Below, in pieces: positions 1 to 4,411 of a stretch of 11,389 nucleotides of DNA. The stretch is from positions 1 to 11,389 of the forward strand of contig JAYEKM010000018.1 in NCBI GenBank assembly GCA_034661035.1, given 5' to 3'. The notes beneath the pieces were generated by a model, which saw nothing but the letters and a program-made list of their open reading frames with translations, searched no databases and was not told the DNA's origin. The stretch is from JAGYLJ01 sp034661035. Lineage in GTDB: Bacteria > Patescibacteriota > Minisyncoccia > Phycocordibacterales > UBA12079. How positions within the stretch are numbered: the first letter of the stretch is position 1; each line of letters starts with the position of its first letter. The position numbers and the translations under genes were made by a program.

Positions 1-202
1 CATCGTTATTGGCTACTACTGTGGAGGAATCGAAGTCATTGTTGTTATTGTTAGCGCCTAGGATGTTTTGGGTGAAGTCTTGGTCTGAAGCTGAGGGTGC
101 TGTGGTGGGTTCTGTGAAGGCTGCGTTTGTGGTTATAGTGAAAGTTATGATTATTAGGATAATCAATAGTTTGGTTATTTTTTTTGGTAGATTAACTTTC
201 AT
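1..202 (-). CDS. Secreted/surface protein of unknown function, N-terminal part only
   Basis: The frame stays open from the ATG at 202-200 to the window edge (67 codons), so only the N-terminus is visible. It begins with basic residues (MKVNLPKKITK), then a strongly hydrophobic stretch of about 13 residues (LLIILIIITFTIT) and a plausible signal peptidase I site near TNA-A (around residue 27). This is a classical signal peptide, so export is likely. The following mature part is rich in Ala, Ser, Thr, Asp and Asn and includes a run of five Asn near residue 52; such low-complexity linkers are common at the start of large cell-surface proteins. No catalytic domain is in view and I cannot name a family. 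A plus-strand frame over the same bases (9-242) has no comparable features and is a shadow. Upstream lie a -10-like box (320-325) and a long palindrome in the presumed 5' leader. Confidence 0.7.
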   Translation of the reverse strand, partial: MKVNLPKKITKLLIILIIITFTITTNAAFTEPTTAPSASDQDFTQNILGANNNNNDFDSSTVVANND

Positions 203-218
203 TTATTTTAGTTTACTT

Positions 219-267
219 GTCCCGTTAGAGGTAAGAAATTGAAAATTTCTGTTAGCTCTAATGGGAT
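219..267. repeat. Palindromic repeat, CCCGTTAGAG type
   Basis: The outer arms CCCGTTAGAG (221-230) and CTCTAATGGG (256-265) pair over 10 bp with one G.U, and extend 2 bp outwards. An inner stem GAAATT/AATTTC (235-240/244-249) caps the hairpin. A closely similar element lies at 5956-6004. It sits in the presumed 5' leader of the secreted-protein gene. Confidence 0.75.
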
Positions 268-319
268 TTTCATTATTAAATTTATTAGATATTTTACACA
301 TCTAACAGTAACAGTATTA

Positions 320-325
320 ATTATA
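320..325 (-). promoter_or_regulatory. Candidate -10 box for the secreted-protein gene
   Basis: The minus strand reads AGCTATAAT here, a perfect TATAAT. The -35 position at 17-bp spacing (343-348, ATATAC) is poor and directly abuts the 10-bp C tract (349-358 on the minus strand). A start near 313 would give a leader of about 110 nt carrying the 219-267 palindrome. Confidence 0.35.
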
Positions 326-348
326 GCTTAATTTAGAGTGAAGTATAT

Positions 349-358
349 GGGGGGGGGG
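349..358. repeat. Homopolymeric G(10) tract
   Basis: Ten consecutive G on the plus strand, followed by T and four more G, in a very AT-rich intergenic stretch. It lies immediately upstream of the candidate promoter of the secreted-protein gene. Confidence 0.9.
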
Positions 359-443
359 TGGGGATAAGAATAATTATTTACCATTATGTTATTATGTATA
401 ATAATATAATGGATGTTGAAGTGCGAGAAGATAAAATTAGAAA

Positions 444-468
444 AACTAGCTTGGAGGCTGGTTTTTTT
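444..468. terminator. Intrinsic terminator hairpin downstream of the MYG1-like gene
   Basis: AACTAGC (444-450) and GCTGGTT (457-463) pair over 7 bp around a 6-nt loop, with seven T (462-468) on the plus side and five A (441-445) on the other. Read on the minus strand, the direction of the gene ending at 517, the stem has one C.A mismatch and ends in TTTTT. It probably works in both directions. The rest of 203-516 holds no convincing gene. Confidence 0.65.
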
Positions 469-516
469 GACTATTATTAAAAAAGGTTCGCTCCAACCAA
501 CGTTCAATGTTAAATT

Positions 517-1461
517 TTAATTTTCCACAGCAAGACGAGCTAATTCAATAGAACCTTCTCTTGATTTAACTACAGTAATAAATCTTTTATTATGGCAAAA
601 AATACAACCCTGCACCCCCGTTATCTCGCTTAATTCACTACCAGTCTTCCCCGCCCAATTTTCAGGAAAATCTTTTCTGTTTTCAAAAGAAAAAGAATTT
701 TTTCTTACCGTTTTAATTTTCCAATTTTTACTCCCCCCATCTGGTTTAACCACATACAAAGGCTCATCATGACCAATCAAAACCTCTCCCCAAGAGTTAT
801 CGCTAATATTCTTATTTAAAATAATAATTTTCTTATCTCCTGATTGCTGATAAACTTCTCTGACATACTCTTTCTCTGATATTTCCACTTTAGCCATTTC
901 TATTTCCTTCCCCAAAATATTCTTCGCTAAGGAAACTGCTTCCAAAAAATTACCGTCCAAAACTTCTCCTTTTTTCTTCTTCGGAACAAAATTATAACTA
1001 CCTATCAAGTCGGAGATAAAGTAAGGTTTAACATCTGGATAAATCAAATTGCATAAATCCACTCCATTATCTACAGCATCTATTGATTGAACTATTTTAC
1101 TATCTATTAAGTCAGCCGCTTCTTGTGAATCACAAATAGCTTTCCCATATTCTTTCCAGACCAGCCCAAAAGAAGAAAAAGGAATTCCGTTAGAACGTTT
1201 CCCAGCACCTCCAAGTTGATGGTGATCAAAAAACTTCTTAGTAAAATCATATTCACCTCCAATGTCCACGACAAAGTCTCCCTCAGAGATAATTTTTTCA
1301 TCCCGAGTTCTAATCACCTTAATTTTTGGTTTATTAAAGAAACCCTTAGAACTATTCTTTCCTACCCACATTTTCACAGCCGCCACAGCAAAAACATCAT
1401 CTGCGTGAAATCCTCCGTTGTGTGTAATTATTTTTACCCTGTTAAATAAAATTCGTCTCAT
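517..1461 (-). CDS. MYG1/UPF0160-family metal-dependent hydrolase (DHH-like phosphoesterase fold)
   Basis: This 314-aa protein matches the MYG1 (UPF0160) family along its whole length. Visible motifs are THNGGFHADD at residues 13-22, VVDIGGEYD near 64-72, FDHHQ at 78-82 (the DHH metal-binding motif), SIDAVDNG at 126-133, and the C-terminal signature FPENWAG...TGVQGCIFCHNKRFI at about 265-295. Eukaryotic MYG1 is reported as a 3'-5' RNA exonuclease; the bacterial members' substrate is not established, so 'metal-dependent hydrolase or nuclease' is the safe call. The conserved family start would be near K10 (KIITHNG). The first nine residues (MRRILFNRV) are encoded by one arm of a palindromic repeat, and no good ribosome site precedes the ATG at 1461, so the true start is uncertain. 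A terminator hairpin follows at 444-468. Confidence 0.88.
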   Translation of the reverse strand: MRRILFNRVKIITHNGGFHADDVFAVAAVKMWVGKNSSKGFFNKPKIKVIRTRDEKIISEGDFVVDIGGEYDFTKKFFDHHQLGGAGKRSNGIPFSSFGLVWKEYGKAICDSQEAADLIDSKIVQSIDAVDNGVDLCNLIYPDVKPYFISDLIGSYNFVPKKKKGEVLDGNFLEAVSLAKNILGKEIEMAKVEISEKEYVREVYQQSGDKKIIILNKNISDNSWGEVLIGHDEPLYVVKPDGGSKNWKIKTVRKNSFSFENRKDFPENWAGKTGSELSEITGVQGCIFCHNKRFITVVKSREGSIELARLAVEN

Positions 1462-1565
1462 ACAACTTAATTTTTTATATTTACCTTATAATTAAAATTA
1501 TTTTTTATCATAATCTCCCTATCTCCAAATTTTAAATTTTAAAAATTAAAATTTATTTAATAGGG
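1437..1565. repeat. Palindromic element with CCCTGTTAAATAAA ends, overlapping the MYG1-like gene start
   Basis: CCCTGTTAAATAAA (1437-1450) and TTTATTTAATAGGG (1552-1565) are inverted copies, 14 bp with one G.U. The 100 bp between are very AT-rich with smaller palindromes around 1528-1554. The left arm is repeated exactly at 11364-11380 in front of ppsA. The left arm encodes the first residues of the MYG1-like protein; the right arm lies just past the stop of the gene at 1579. Confidence 0.65.
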
Positions 1566-1578
1566 TGAATTTTTTTCA

Positions 1579-2211
1579 TTATTTTTTATCTTTATACAAA
1601 TAAAAAGCTGTTAATATTAAAACGATAAAGGAAACGACTAAAGCTATCGCTGATTTACTTTTCAGAAAGAAAATATCATACCCGTAGGAAAAGGCAAAAG
1701 AAAAAGGAATAACTCCCAAAAAGGAGGCTAACGAGTACTTCCAGAAACCAACTCTGCTAAAAATACCCACTGCATAACTCAAAATATCAACAGGAATAAT
1801 CATTCTCAAAAATACCAAAACCCAAAACTCACTTTTACCTGAGATTTTATCCTTATATCTTTTTAATTTATCTAAGGAGATAAACCTAGACAAAAAAGGT
1901 AAACCACAATGACGAGCAATCAAGAGAGAAATCATTGAACCAATTGTCCAGCCAACTACAGAATATATGGTAGTTATAAATGGGCCCAACAACAAAGCTA
2001 CAAAAGGTATAATCGGAAAAACAACAATCGGAGGAACCACAGTAGAAATAATCATAAGGAAAATAAAGATAACTCCACTCCACGCCATGTTTTCGGAAAC
2101 CAATTGTTTTAAATCGTCTACTGGTATCTGCCAAACCAAAAGAGCAATTACAGAAACAACCGTAAGTAGAAAAATTATATCTGGAGTATATTTTTTTAGT
2201 TTAGACTTCAT
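1579..2211 (-). CDS. TVP38/TMEM64 (DedA-like, VTT domain) integral membrane protein
   Basis: The 210-aa protein is almost entirely hydrophobic, with segments near residues 12-29, 45-62, 67-85, 86-99, 129-150, 157-178 and 186-206. The order of motifs fits the VTT/SNARE-associated domain: a Pro-rich entry loop (VVPPIVVFPIIPF, 58-70), GWTIGS (87-92), R100 with a Gly three residues later, RF near 109, and FLRMIIPVDILSYAVG (134-149). Family members sit in the cytoplasmic membrane; DedA-superfamily proteins are linked to lipid flipping and membrane homeostasis, but the substrate here cannot be told. Its ATG lies 11 bp inside the end of the dehydrogenase gene, which suggests translational coupling and one transcript. 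No terminator with a clear T run follows; a palindromic arm starts about 13 bp after the stop. Confidence 0.85.
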   Translation of the reverse strand: MKSKLKKYTPDIIFLLTVVSVIALLVWQIPVDDLKQLVSENMAWSGVIFIFLMIISTVVPPIVVFPIIPFVALLLGPFITTIYSVVGWTIGSMISLLIARHCGLPFLSRFISLDKLKRYKDKISGKSEFWVLVFLRMIIPVDILSYAVGIFSRVGFWKYSLASFLGVIPFSFAFSYGYDIFFLKSKSAIALVVSFIVLILTAFYLYKDKK

Positions 2212-3229
2212 TTTCTATTTTTCCCCCCGCAAAATTTTTAATGTTATCAACTGTAACGTCAAAAATTCTTTCAATAGCCTCCTGAGTATTAAAAGCATTG
2301 TGAGGAGTGATAACTACACTTGGATGTTCTATCAAGTACTTATTATGTAAAACAGTCTCTAGATTATCATCAGATACCTTTTCTTCTTGCAAAGCCTCTA
2401 TCCCCTTACCCATATAAATTTCTGCCTCCAAAACATCCAAGCCTGCTCCCGCCACAACTCCATTTTTTAAAGCCTCCACCAAAGCTTGCGTTTCAATTAT
2501 CCCCCCTCGAGAAGTATTTATAATCACTACCCCTTTCTTCATTTTTTCAAAACTTTCTTTATCAAGAAGGTGATGAGTGTGCGGATTATAGGGTACATGT
2601 AAACTAATCACATCCGCTTGTTTCAAAAGCTCATCCAATTCTACATATTCAAAGTTATTACTTTTAGACAACTCTTCATCAGGGTTCTTATCAAAAGCAA
2701 TCACCTTCATTCCAAACCCATTAGCTATTTTAATTGCGTTCAAACCAATCTTACCCACTCCCACAACTCCTAAAGTTTTCCCATTTAAATCAAAACCTCT
2801 CAAACCATCTTTTTTAAAACTACCTCTTTCTAAAATTTGATCGTAAGCAGGAAAAATCTTTCTAGAAACAGACAACAATAAAGCAAAAGTAAATTCCGCT
2901 ACTGTCACAGAACCATAAGCTGGAACATTAGAAACAATAATTCCCCTCTTTTTAGCTTCTTCTATATCAATGTTGTCAAAACCTGTAGAACGAGCTGCAA
3001 TATATTTTACGTTAGGGAACCTATCAAAAACAGCTCCGTCAACATGAGAACCAACGAAAACTGATAACACCCCCGCTTCCTCATTTTTAAGTTCTGGGAA
3101 ATCTTGCACTCTCCCTTTAATAAACTCTACTTCAAAGTCTTCTTGCCCGACCGCAGGTTTAGAGGAGCCAATATTTTCACCAAAGTAATCTTTCTCCCAA
3201 TCTTCATTATAAAAAAATAAAACTTTCAT
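2201..3229 (-). CDS. D-2-hydroxyacid dehydrogenase, D-lactate dehydrogenase type
   Basis: The 342-aa protein belongs to the D-isomer-specific 2-hydroxyacid dehydrogenases. It shows the substrate loop ARSTGFDNID (79-88), the Rossmann motif GVGKIG (157-162) with Asp180 at the end of the second strand (NAD preference), and the catalytic set Arg241 (NTSRGGI), Glu268 (LDVLEAE) and His310 (TPHNAFNT). The long stretch between Glu268 and His310 resembles the LdhA/D-lactate subgroup rather than glycerate or phosphoglycerate dehydrogenases. The likely reaction is pyruvate + NADH to D-lactate, which would regenerate NAD+ in a fermentative cell; the exact substrate is inferred. A TATAAA box ends 6 nt before the ATG and no Shine-Dalgarno is visible, so the mRNA may be leaderless. 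The DedA-like gene overlaps its 3' end. Confidence 0.85.
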   Translation of the reverse strand: MKVLFFYNEDWEKDYFGENIGSSKPAVGQEDFEVEFIKGRVQDFPELKNEEAGVLSVFVGSHVDGAVFDRFPNVKYIAARSTGFDNIDIEEAKKRGIIVSNVPAYGSVTVAEFTFALLLSVSRKIFPAYDQILERGSFKKDGLRGFDLNGKTLGVVGVGKIGLNAIKIANGFGMKVIAFDKNPDEELSKSNNFEYVELDELLKQADVISLHVPYNPHTHHLLDKESFEKMKKGVVIINTSRGGIIETQALVEALKNGVVAGAGLDVLEAEIYMGKGIEALQEEKVSDDNLETVLHNKYLIEHPSVVITPHNAFNTQEAIERIFDVTVDNIKNFAGGKIENEV

Positions 3230-3235
3230 ATATAA

Positions 3236-3241
3236 TTTATA
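3236..3241 (-). promoter_or_regulatory. -10 box placing the transcript start at the dehydrogenase ATG
   Basis: On the minus strand TATAAA is followed by TTATAT and then ATG, so a start about 7 nt after the box falls on the ATG. No convincing -35 box is visible. Confidence 0.4.
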
Positions 3242-3288
3242 TAGTTAATCTTAGTAATCTCTATTTAATCAAATTTTACCACAAAAAT

Positions 3289-3318
3289 AAAAAAGATGGA
3301 CACTAGGCATCCATTTGT
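3289..3318 (-). terminator. Second terminator-like hairpin behind the 17-aa microgene
   Basis: ATGGA (3296-3300) and TCCAT (3310-3314) form a short stem with a 9-nt loop, followed on the minus strand by C and a run of T (3289-3294 region). It lies 37 bp beyond the stronger terminator at 3351-3372, so the two would act in tandem. Confidence 0.45.
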
Positions 3319-3345
3319 TAAGGCTTTTCTTATTCTCTCAAGTAT

Positions 3346-3372
3346 GAAAAAGGAGGTCGATAACGACCTCCT
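3346..3372 (-). terminator. Strong intrinsic terminator of the 17-aa microgene
   Basis: AGGAGGTCG (3351-3359) and CGACCTCCT (3364-3372) form a perfect 9-bp stem with a 4-nt loop. Read on the minus strand it is followed by TTTTT. It begins 16 bp after the microgene stop. The 3' arm contains ACCUCCU, the same sequence as the anti-Shine-Dalgarno of 16S rRNA. Confidence 0.8.
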
Positions 3373-3388
3373 CAACTCTGTGATATTT

Positions 3389-3442
3389 TTATCCCTCGTC
3401 TTCTTCTTCCGGCTCTGGACTTTCATACCCGTATTTCCCCAT
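3389..3442 (-). CDS. 17-aa acidic microprotein (MGKYGYESPEPEEEDEG)
   Basis: A tiny frame runs from ATG (3442-3440) to TAA (3391-3389). The support comes from its signals rather than its length. GGGAGGTGAT (3456-3447) is a near-perfect Shine-Dalgarno with 8 nt from GGAGG to the ATG. An extended -10 (TGGTATATT) lies about 44 bp upstream of the ATG, and a perfect 9-bp terminator begins 16 bp after the stop. The peptide has a small Gly/Tyr-containing head (GKYGYES) and a very acidic tail (EPEEEDEG), with no membrane segment or signal peptide. I do not recognise the family. It could be a true microprotein, or a translated leader on a short regulatory RNA. It sits alone between the 74-aa gene and the dehydrogenase. 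Confidence 0.6.
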   Translation of the reverse strand: MGKYGYESPEPEEEDEG

Positions 3443-3446
3443 GGAA

Positions 3447-3456
3447 ATCACCTCCC
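3447..3456 (-). promoter_or_regulatory. Near-consensus Shine-Dalgarno of the 17-aa microgene
   Basis: The minus strand reads GGGAGGTGAT followed by TTCC and ATG. This is far stronger than the ribosome sites of the larger genes here, and it decides the start. Confidence 0.75.
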
Positions 3457-3485
3457 TTTTTTAGATTAATGAACAACCTATTTTT

Positions 3486-3494
3486 AATATACCA
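3486..3494 (-). promoter_or_regulatory. Extended -10 promoter element of the 17-aa microgene
   Basis: The minus strand reads TGGTATATT, matching the extended -10 pattern TGnTATAAT with one change. A weak -35 (TTTTGA or GTTTTG) lies 15-16 bp upstream. The predicted start near 3479 gives a leader of about 37 nt ending in the Shine-Dalgarno. Confidence 0.5.
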
Positions 3495-3542
3495 CAAACT
3501 TTAACCTCAAAACACTTCCCTAAAATATTCGGTTTAGAAACG

Positions 3543-3577
3543 AACATCCCTGTCTACCGACAGGCAGATTTGATGTT
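3543..3577. repeat. Short GC-rich palindrome CCTGTC-TACC-GACAGG inside a longer hairpin
   Basis: CCTGTC (3549-3554) and GACAGG (3559-3564) are perfect inverted arms, enclosed by AACATC/GATGTT (3543-3548/3572-3577). It starts directly after the stop of the 74-aa gene. A related sequence, CCTGCTTACCGGACAGGCAG, lies at 5567-5586. Confidence 0.6.
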
Positions 3578-3802
3578 TTAGCCCAAAATACCTTTCAACT
3601 CACTCTGATACTTACCTAATACCTCCATTGAGGCCGCCATTTGATCTTGTCCCCCTTTTATTTTTTCTTGGATTTCTTGAGCAATTTTCCCAAATAATTC
3701 TGGATTTTCACTGACCACCTTCAAAATCTTTTCCTGTTCTGCTTCAGGGACACCTTTTAACTGAGATTTCAACATCTTTCTCATTAACATATTTTTTAAC
3801 AT
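3578..3802 (-). CDS. 74-aa conserved-looking helical protein of unknown function
   Basis: The 74-aa product starts with a Met/Lys/Leu-rich stretch (MLKNMLMRKMLKSQLKGVP), followed by an amphipathic body (EAEQEKILKVVSENPELFGKIAQEI...) that ends in YQSELKGILG. It has no Cys, no signal peptide and no membrane segment, and appears mostly alpha-helical. A NPELF-type turn between helices is visible near residues 33-37. I recall similar small proteins in Parcubacteria annotations, always hypothetical, but cannot name a family or function. No Shine-Dalgarno precedes the ATG at 3802; TATAAA ends 6 nt upstream, which fits a leaderless mRNA. Internal ATGs at codons 5, 7 and 10 are alternatives. The gene ends directly at a small palindrome (3543-3577). 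Confidence 0.65.
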   Translation of the reverse strand: MLKNMLMRKMLKSQLKGVPEAEQEKILKVVSENPELFGKIAQEIQEKIKGGQDQMAASMEVLGKYQSELKGILG

Positions 3803-3808
3803 GATATA

Positions 3809-3814
3809 TTTATA
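3809..3814 (-). promoter_or_regulatory. -10 box placing the transcript start at the 74-aa gene ATG
   Basis: The minus strand reads TATAAA, then TATATC, then ATG. The -35 region is not recognisable. Confidence 0.4.
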
Positions 3815-3840
3815 AGGAGTTTGCGACTATATAAATAATC

Positions 3841-3919
3841 ATCCCGTGAAATTTGTTTTATTTTTGATAAAACAAATTTTTTAATTTTTGCAAAAAATTA
3901 AAAAATATTTCACTGGGAT
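3841..3919. repeat. Three-way-junction palindromic element (CCCGTGAAAT ... GGGAT)
   Basis: The outer arms ATCCCGTGAAAT (3841-3852) and ATTTCACTGGGAT (3907-3919) pair with a single bulge. Inside are two further hairpins: AATTTGTTTTAT/ATAAAACAAATT (3850-3861/3867-3878) and TTTTTTAATTTTTG/CAAAAAATTAAAAAAT (3877-3890/3891-3906). The termini CCCGT and GGGAT match those of the elements at 219-267 and 5956-6004 although the stems differ. Confidence 0.7.
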
Positions 3920-3985
3920 AACTCCCATTCTTATTCTTAATTATTAATTAATTTCTTTCATATATCTTAACATAAAAAACCAAAT

Positions 3986-4053
3986 GAAAAACACCGTCCG
4001 AAGACGATGTTTTTCAATGTACTTAAATTATAGCAAGCTACAATTCAAGTACA
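3986..4053 (-). ncRNA. Candidate small RNA of about 68 nt with two hairpins
   Basis: On the minus strand GTACTTGAATTGTAGC (4052-4037) pairs with GCTATAATTTAAGTAC (4034-4019) over 16 bp, with two G.U and a 2-nt turn. Three nt later GAAAAACATCGTC (4015-4003) pairs with GACGGTGTTTTTC (3998-3986) over 13 bp around a UUCG tetraloop, also with one G.U. All three wobbles become A.C mismatches if read on the plus strand, so the fold favours a minus-strand RNA. The second hairpin has an A tract before it and a T tract at its end, as in an intrinsic terminator. A promoter with TTGACA and TAATAT (4060-4087) would start transcription just before hairpin one. No frame is present. It could instead be a terminator pair or a decayed repeat; no RNA family is recognised. 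Confidence 0.5.
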
Positions 4054-4059
4054 ATTACT

Positions 4060-4087
4060 ATATTATCAGAGGACACAAAAATGTCAA
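4060..4087 (-). promoter_or_regulatory. Promoter of the candidate small RNA
   Basis: The minus strand carries a perfect -35 TTGACA (4087-4082), a 16-bp spacer and TGATAATAT (extended -10, TAATAT at 4065-4060). The start would be near 4053. A second -10 match (TGCTATAAT) lies within hairpin one, where it could be coincidental. Confidence 0.5.
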
Positions 4088-4121
4088 TTCCCTTCTTTAG
4101 AAACACCATAAAACTGAGTAC

Positions 4122-4151
4122 TTGTCAAAATAACAAATCTCGTGCTATAAA
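4122..4151 (+). promoter_or_regulatory. Promoter of the 51-aa gene
   Basis: TTGTCA (4122-4127), an 18-bp spacer and TATAAA (4146-4151) preceded by TGC, giving an extended -10. The start near 4158 leaves a leader of about 42 nt. It diverges from the small-RNA promoter, with 34 bp between the two -35 boxes. Confidence 0.65.
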
Positions 4152-4199
4152 GAAACCATCTTCGTTCTTTTTTCGACAAAGCCTAAAGGAGGGTAAATT

Positions 4200-4355
4200 A
4201 TGTCGGAACCAAAATACAAAAGTAGTCCTGAATGGCGAGATTGGTTCGTCCGTCGCAACTTTGGTGGTGTAACCATAGCCATCATAAAAGCAACAAAGAG
4301 CAAAGAAGCTCTGGACATTCTAGTTAAATTCATAAAAGATATCCAAGATAAATAA
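4200..4355 (+). CDS. 51-aa small protein of unknown function
   Basis: The frame runs from ATG (4200-4202) to TAA (4353-4355) and is the only protein gene here on the plus strand that I accept. AAAGGAGGG (4185-4193) lies 7 nt before the ATG, a strong extended-10 promoter lies about 50 bp upstream, and a 13-bp terminator with a T run begins 18 bp after the stop. The product starts MSEPKYKSSPEWRDWFVRR, with two Trp and several Arg in an amphipathic segment. It continues with a short beta-like stretch (GGVTIAIIKAT, residues 22-32) and ends in a Lys-rich helix (SKEALDILVKFIKDIQDK). It is basic, without signal peptide or full membrane segment. I do not recognise the family; the longer frames overlapping it on either strand lack start signals. 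DNA or RNA binding is possible but unproven. Confidence 0.75.
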   Translation: MSEPKYKSSPEWRDWFVRRNFGGVTIAIIKATKSKEALDILVKFIKDIQDK

Positions 4356-4373
4356 ATCAGTCCCTCAAAGACT

Positions 4374-4411
4374 AAGGGGTTGTGCTACAAAGCACAACCT
4401 CTTATTTTTTT
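4374..4411 (+). terminator. Intrinsic terminator of the 51-aa gene
   Basis: AAGGGGTTGTGCT (4374-4386) and AGCACAACCTCTT (4391-4403) form a 13-bp stem with one G.U and the loop ACAA, followed by ATTTTTTT (4404-4411). It overlaps the last codon of the convergent membrane-protein gene. Confidence 0.9.

Noticed and set aside
9..242. Plus-strand frame of 77 aa at the window start
   Set aside because: It is the complement of a minus-strand frame that begins with a clear signal peptide, and it has no ribosome site.
409..480. Plus-strand 23-codon frame (MDVEVREDKIRKTSLEAGFFDYY)
   Set aside because: It lacks a Shine-Dalgarno, and a terminator hairpin lies inside the frame, so translation is unlikely.
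4019..4052. Hairpin one of the small RNA as a plain promoter (TGCTATAAT)
   Set aside because: The -10 match is within a 16-bp stem, and transcription from it would end within about 35 nt at the next hairpin; the upstream TTGACA promoter explains the layout better, although I cannot exclude it.
4081..4333. Longer frames on both strands over the 51-aa gene (4081-4272 plus, 4145-4333 minus)
   Set aside because: Neither has start signals; the promoter, ribosome site and terminator all fit the 51-aa frame at 4200-4355.
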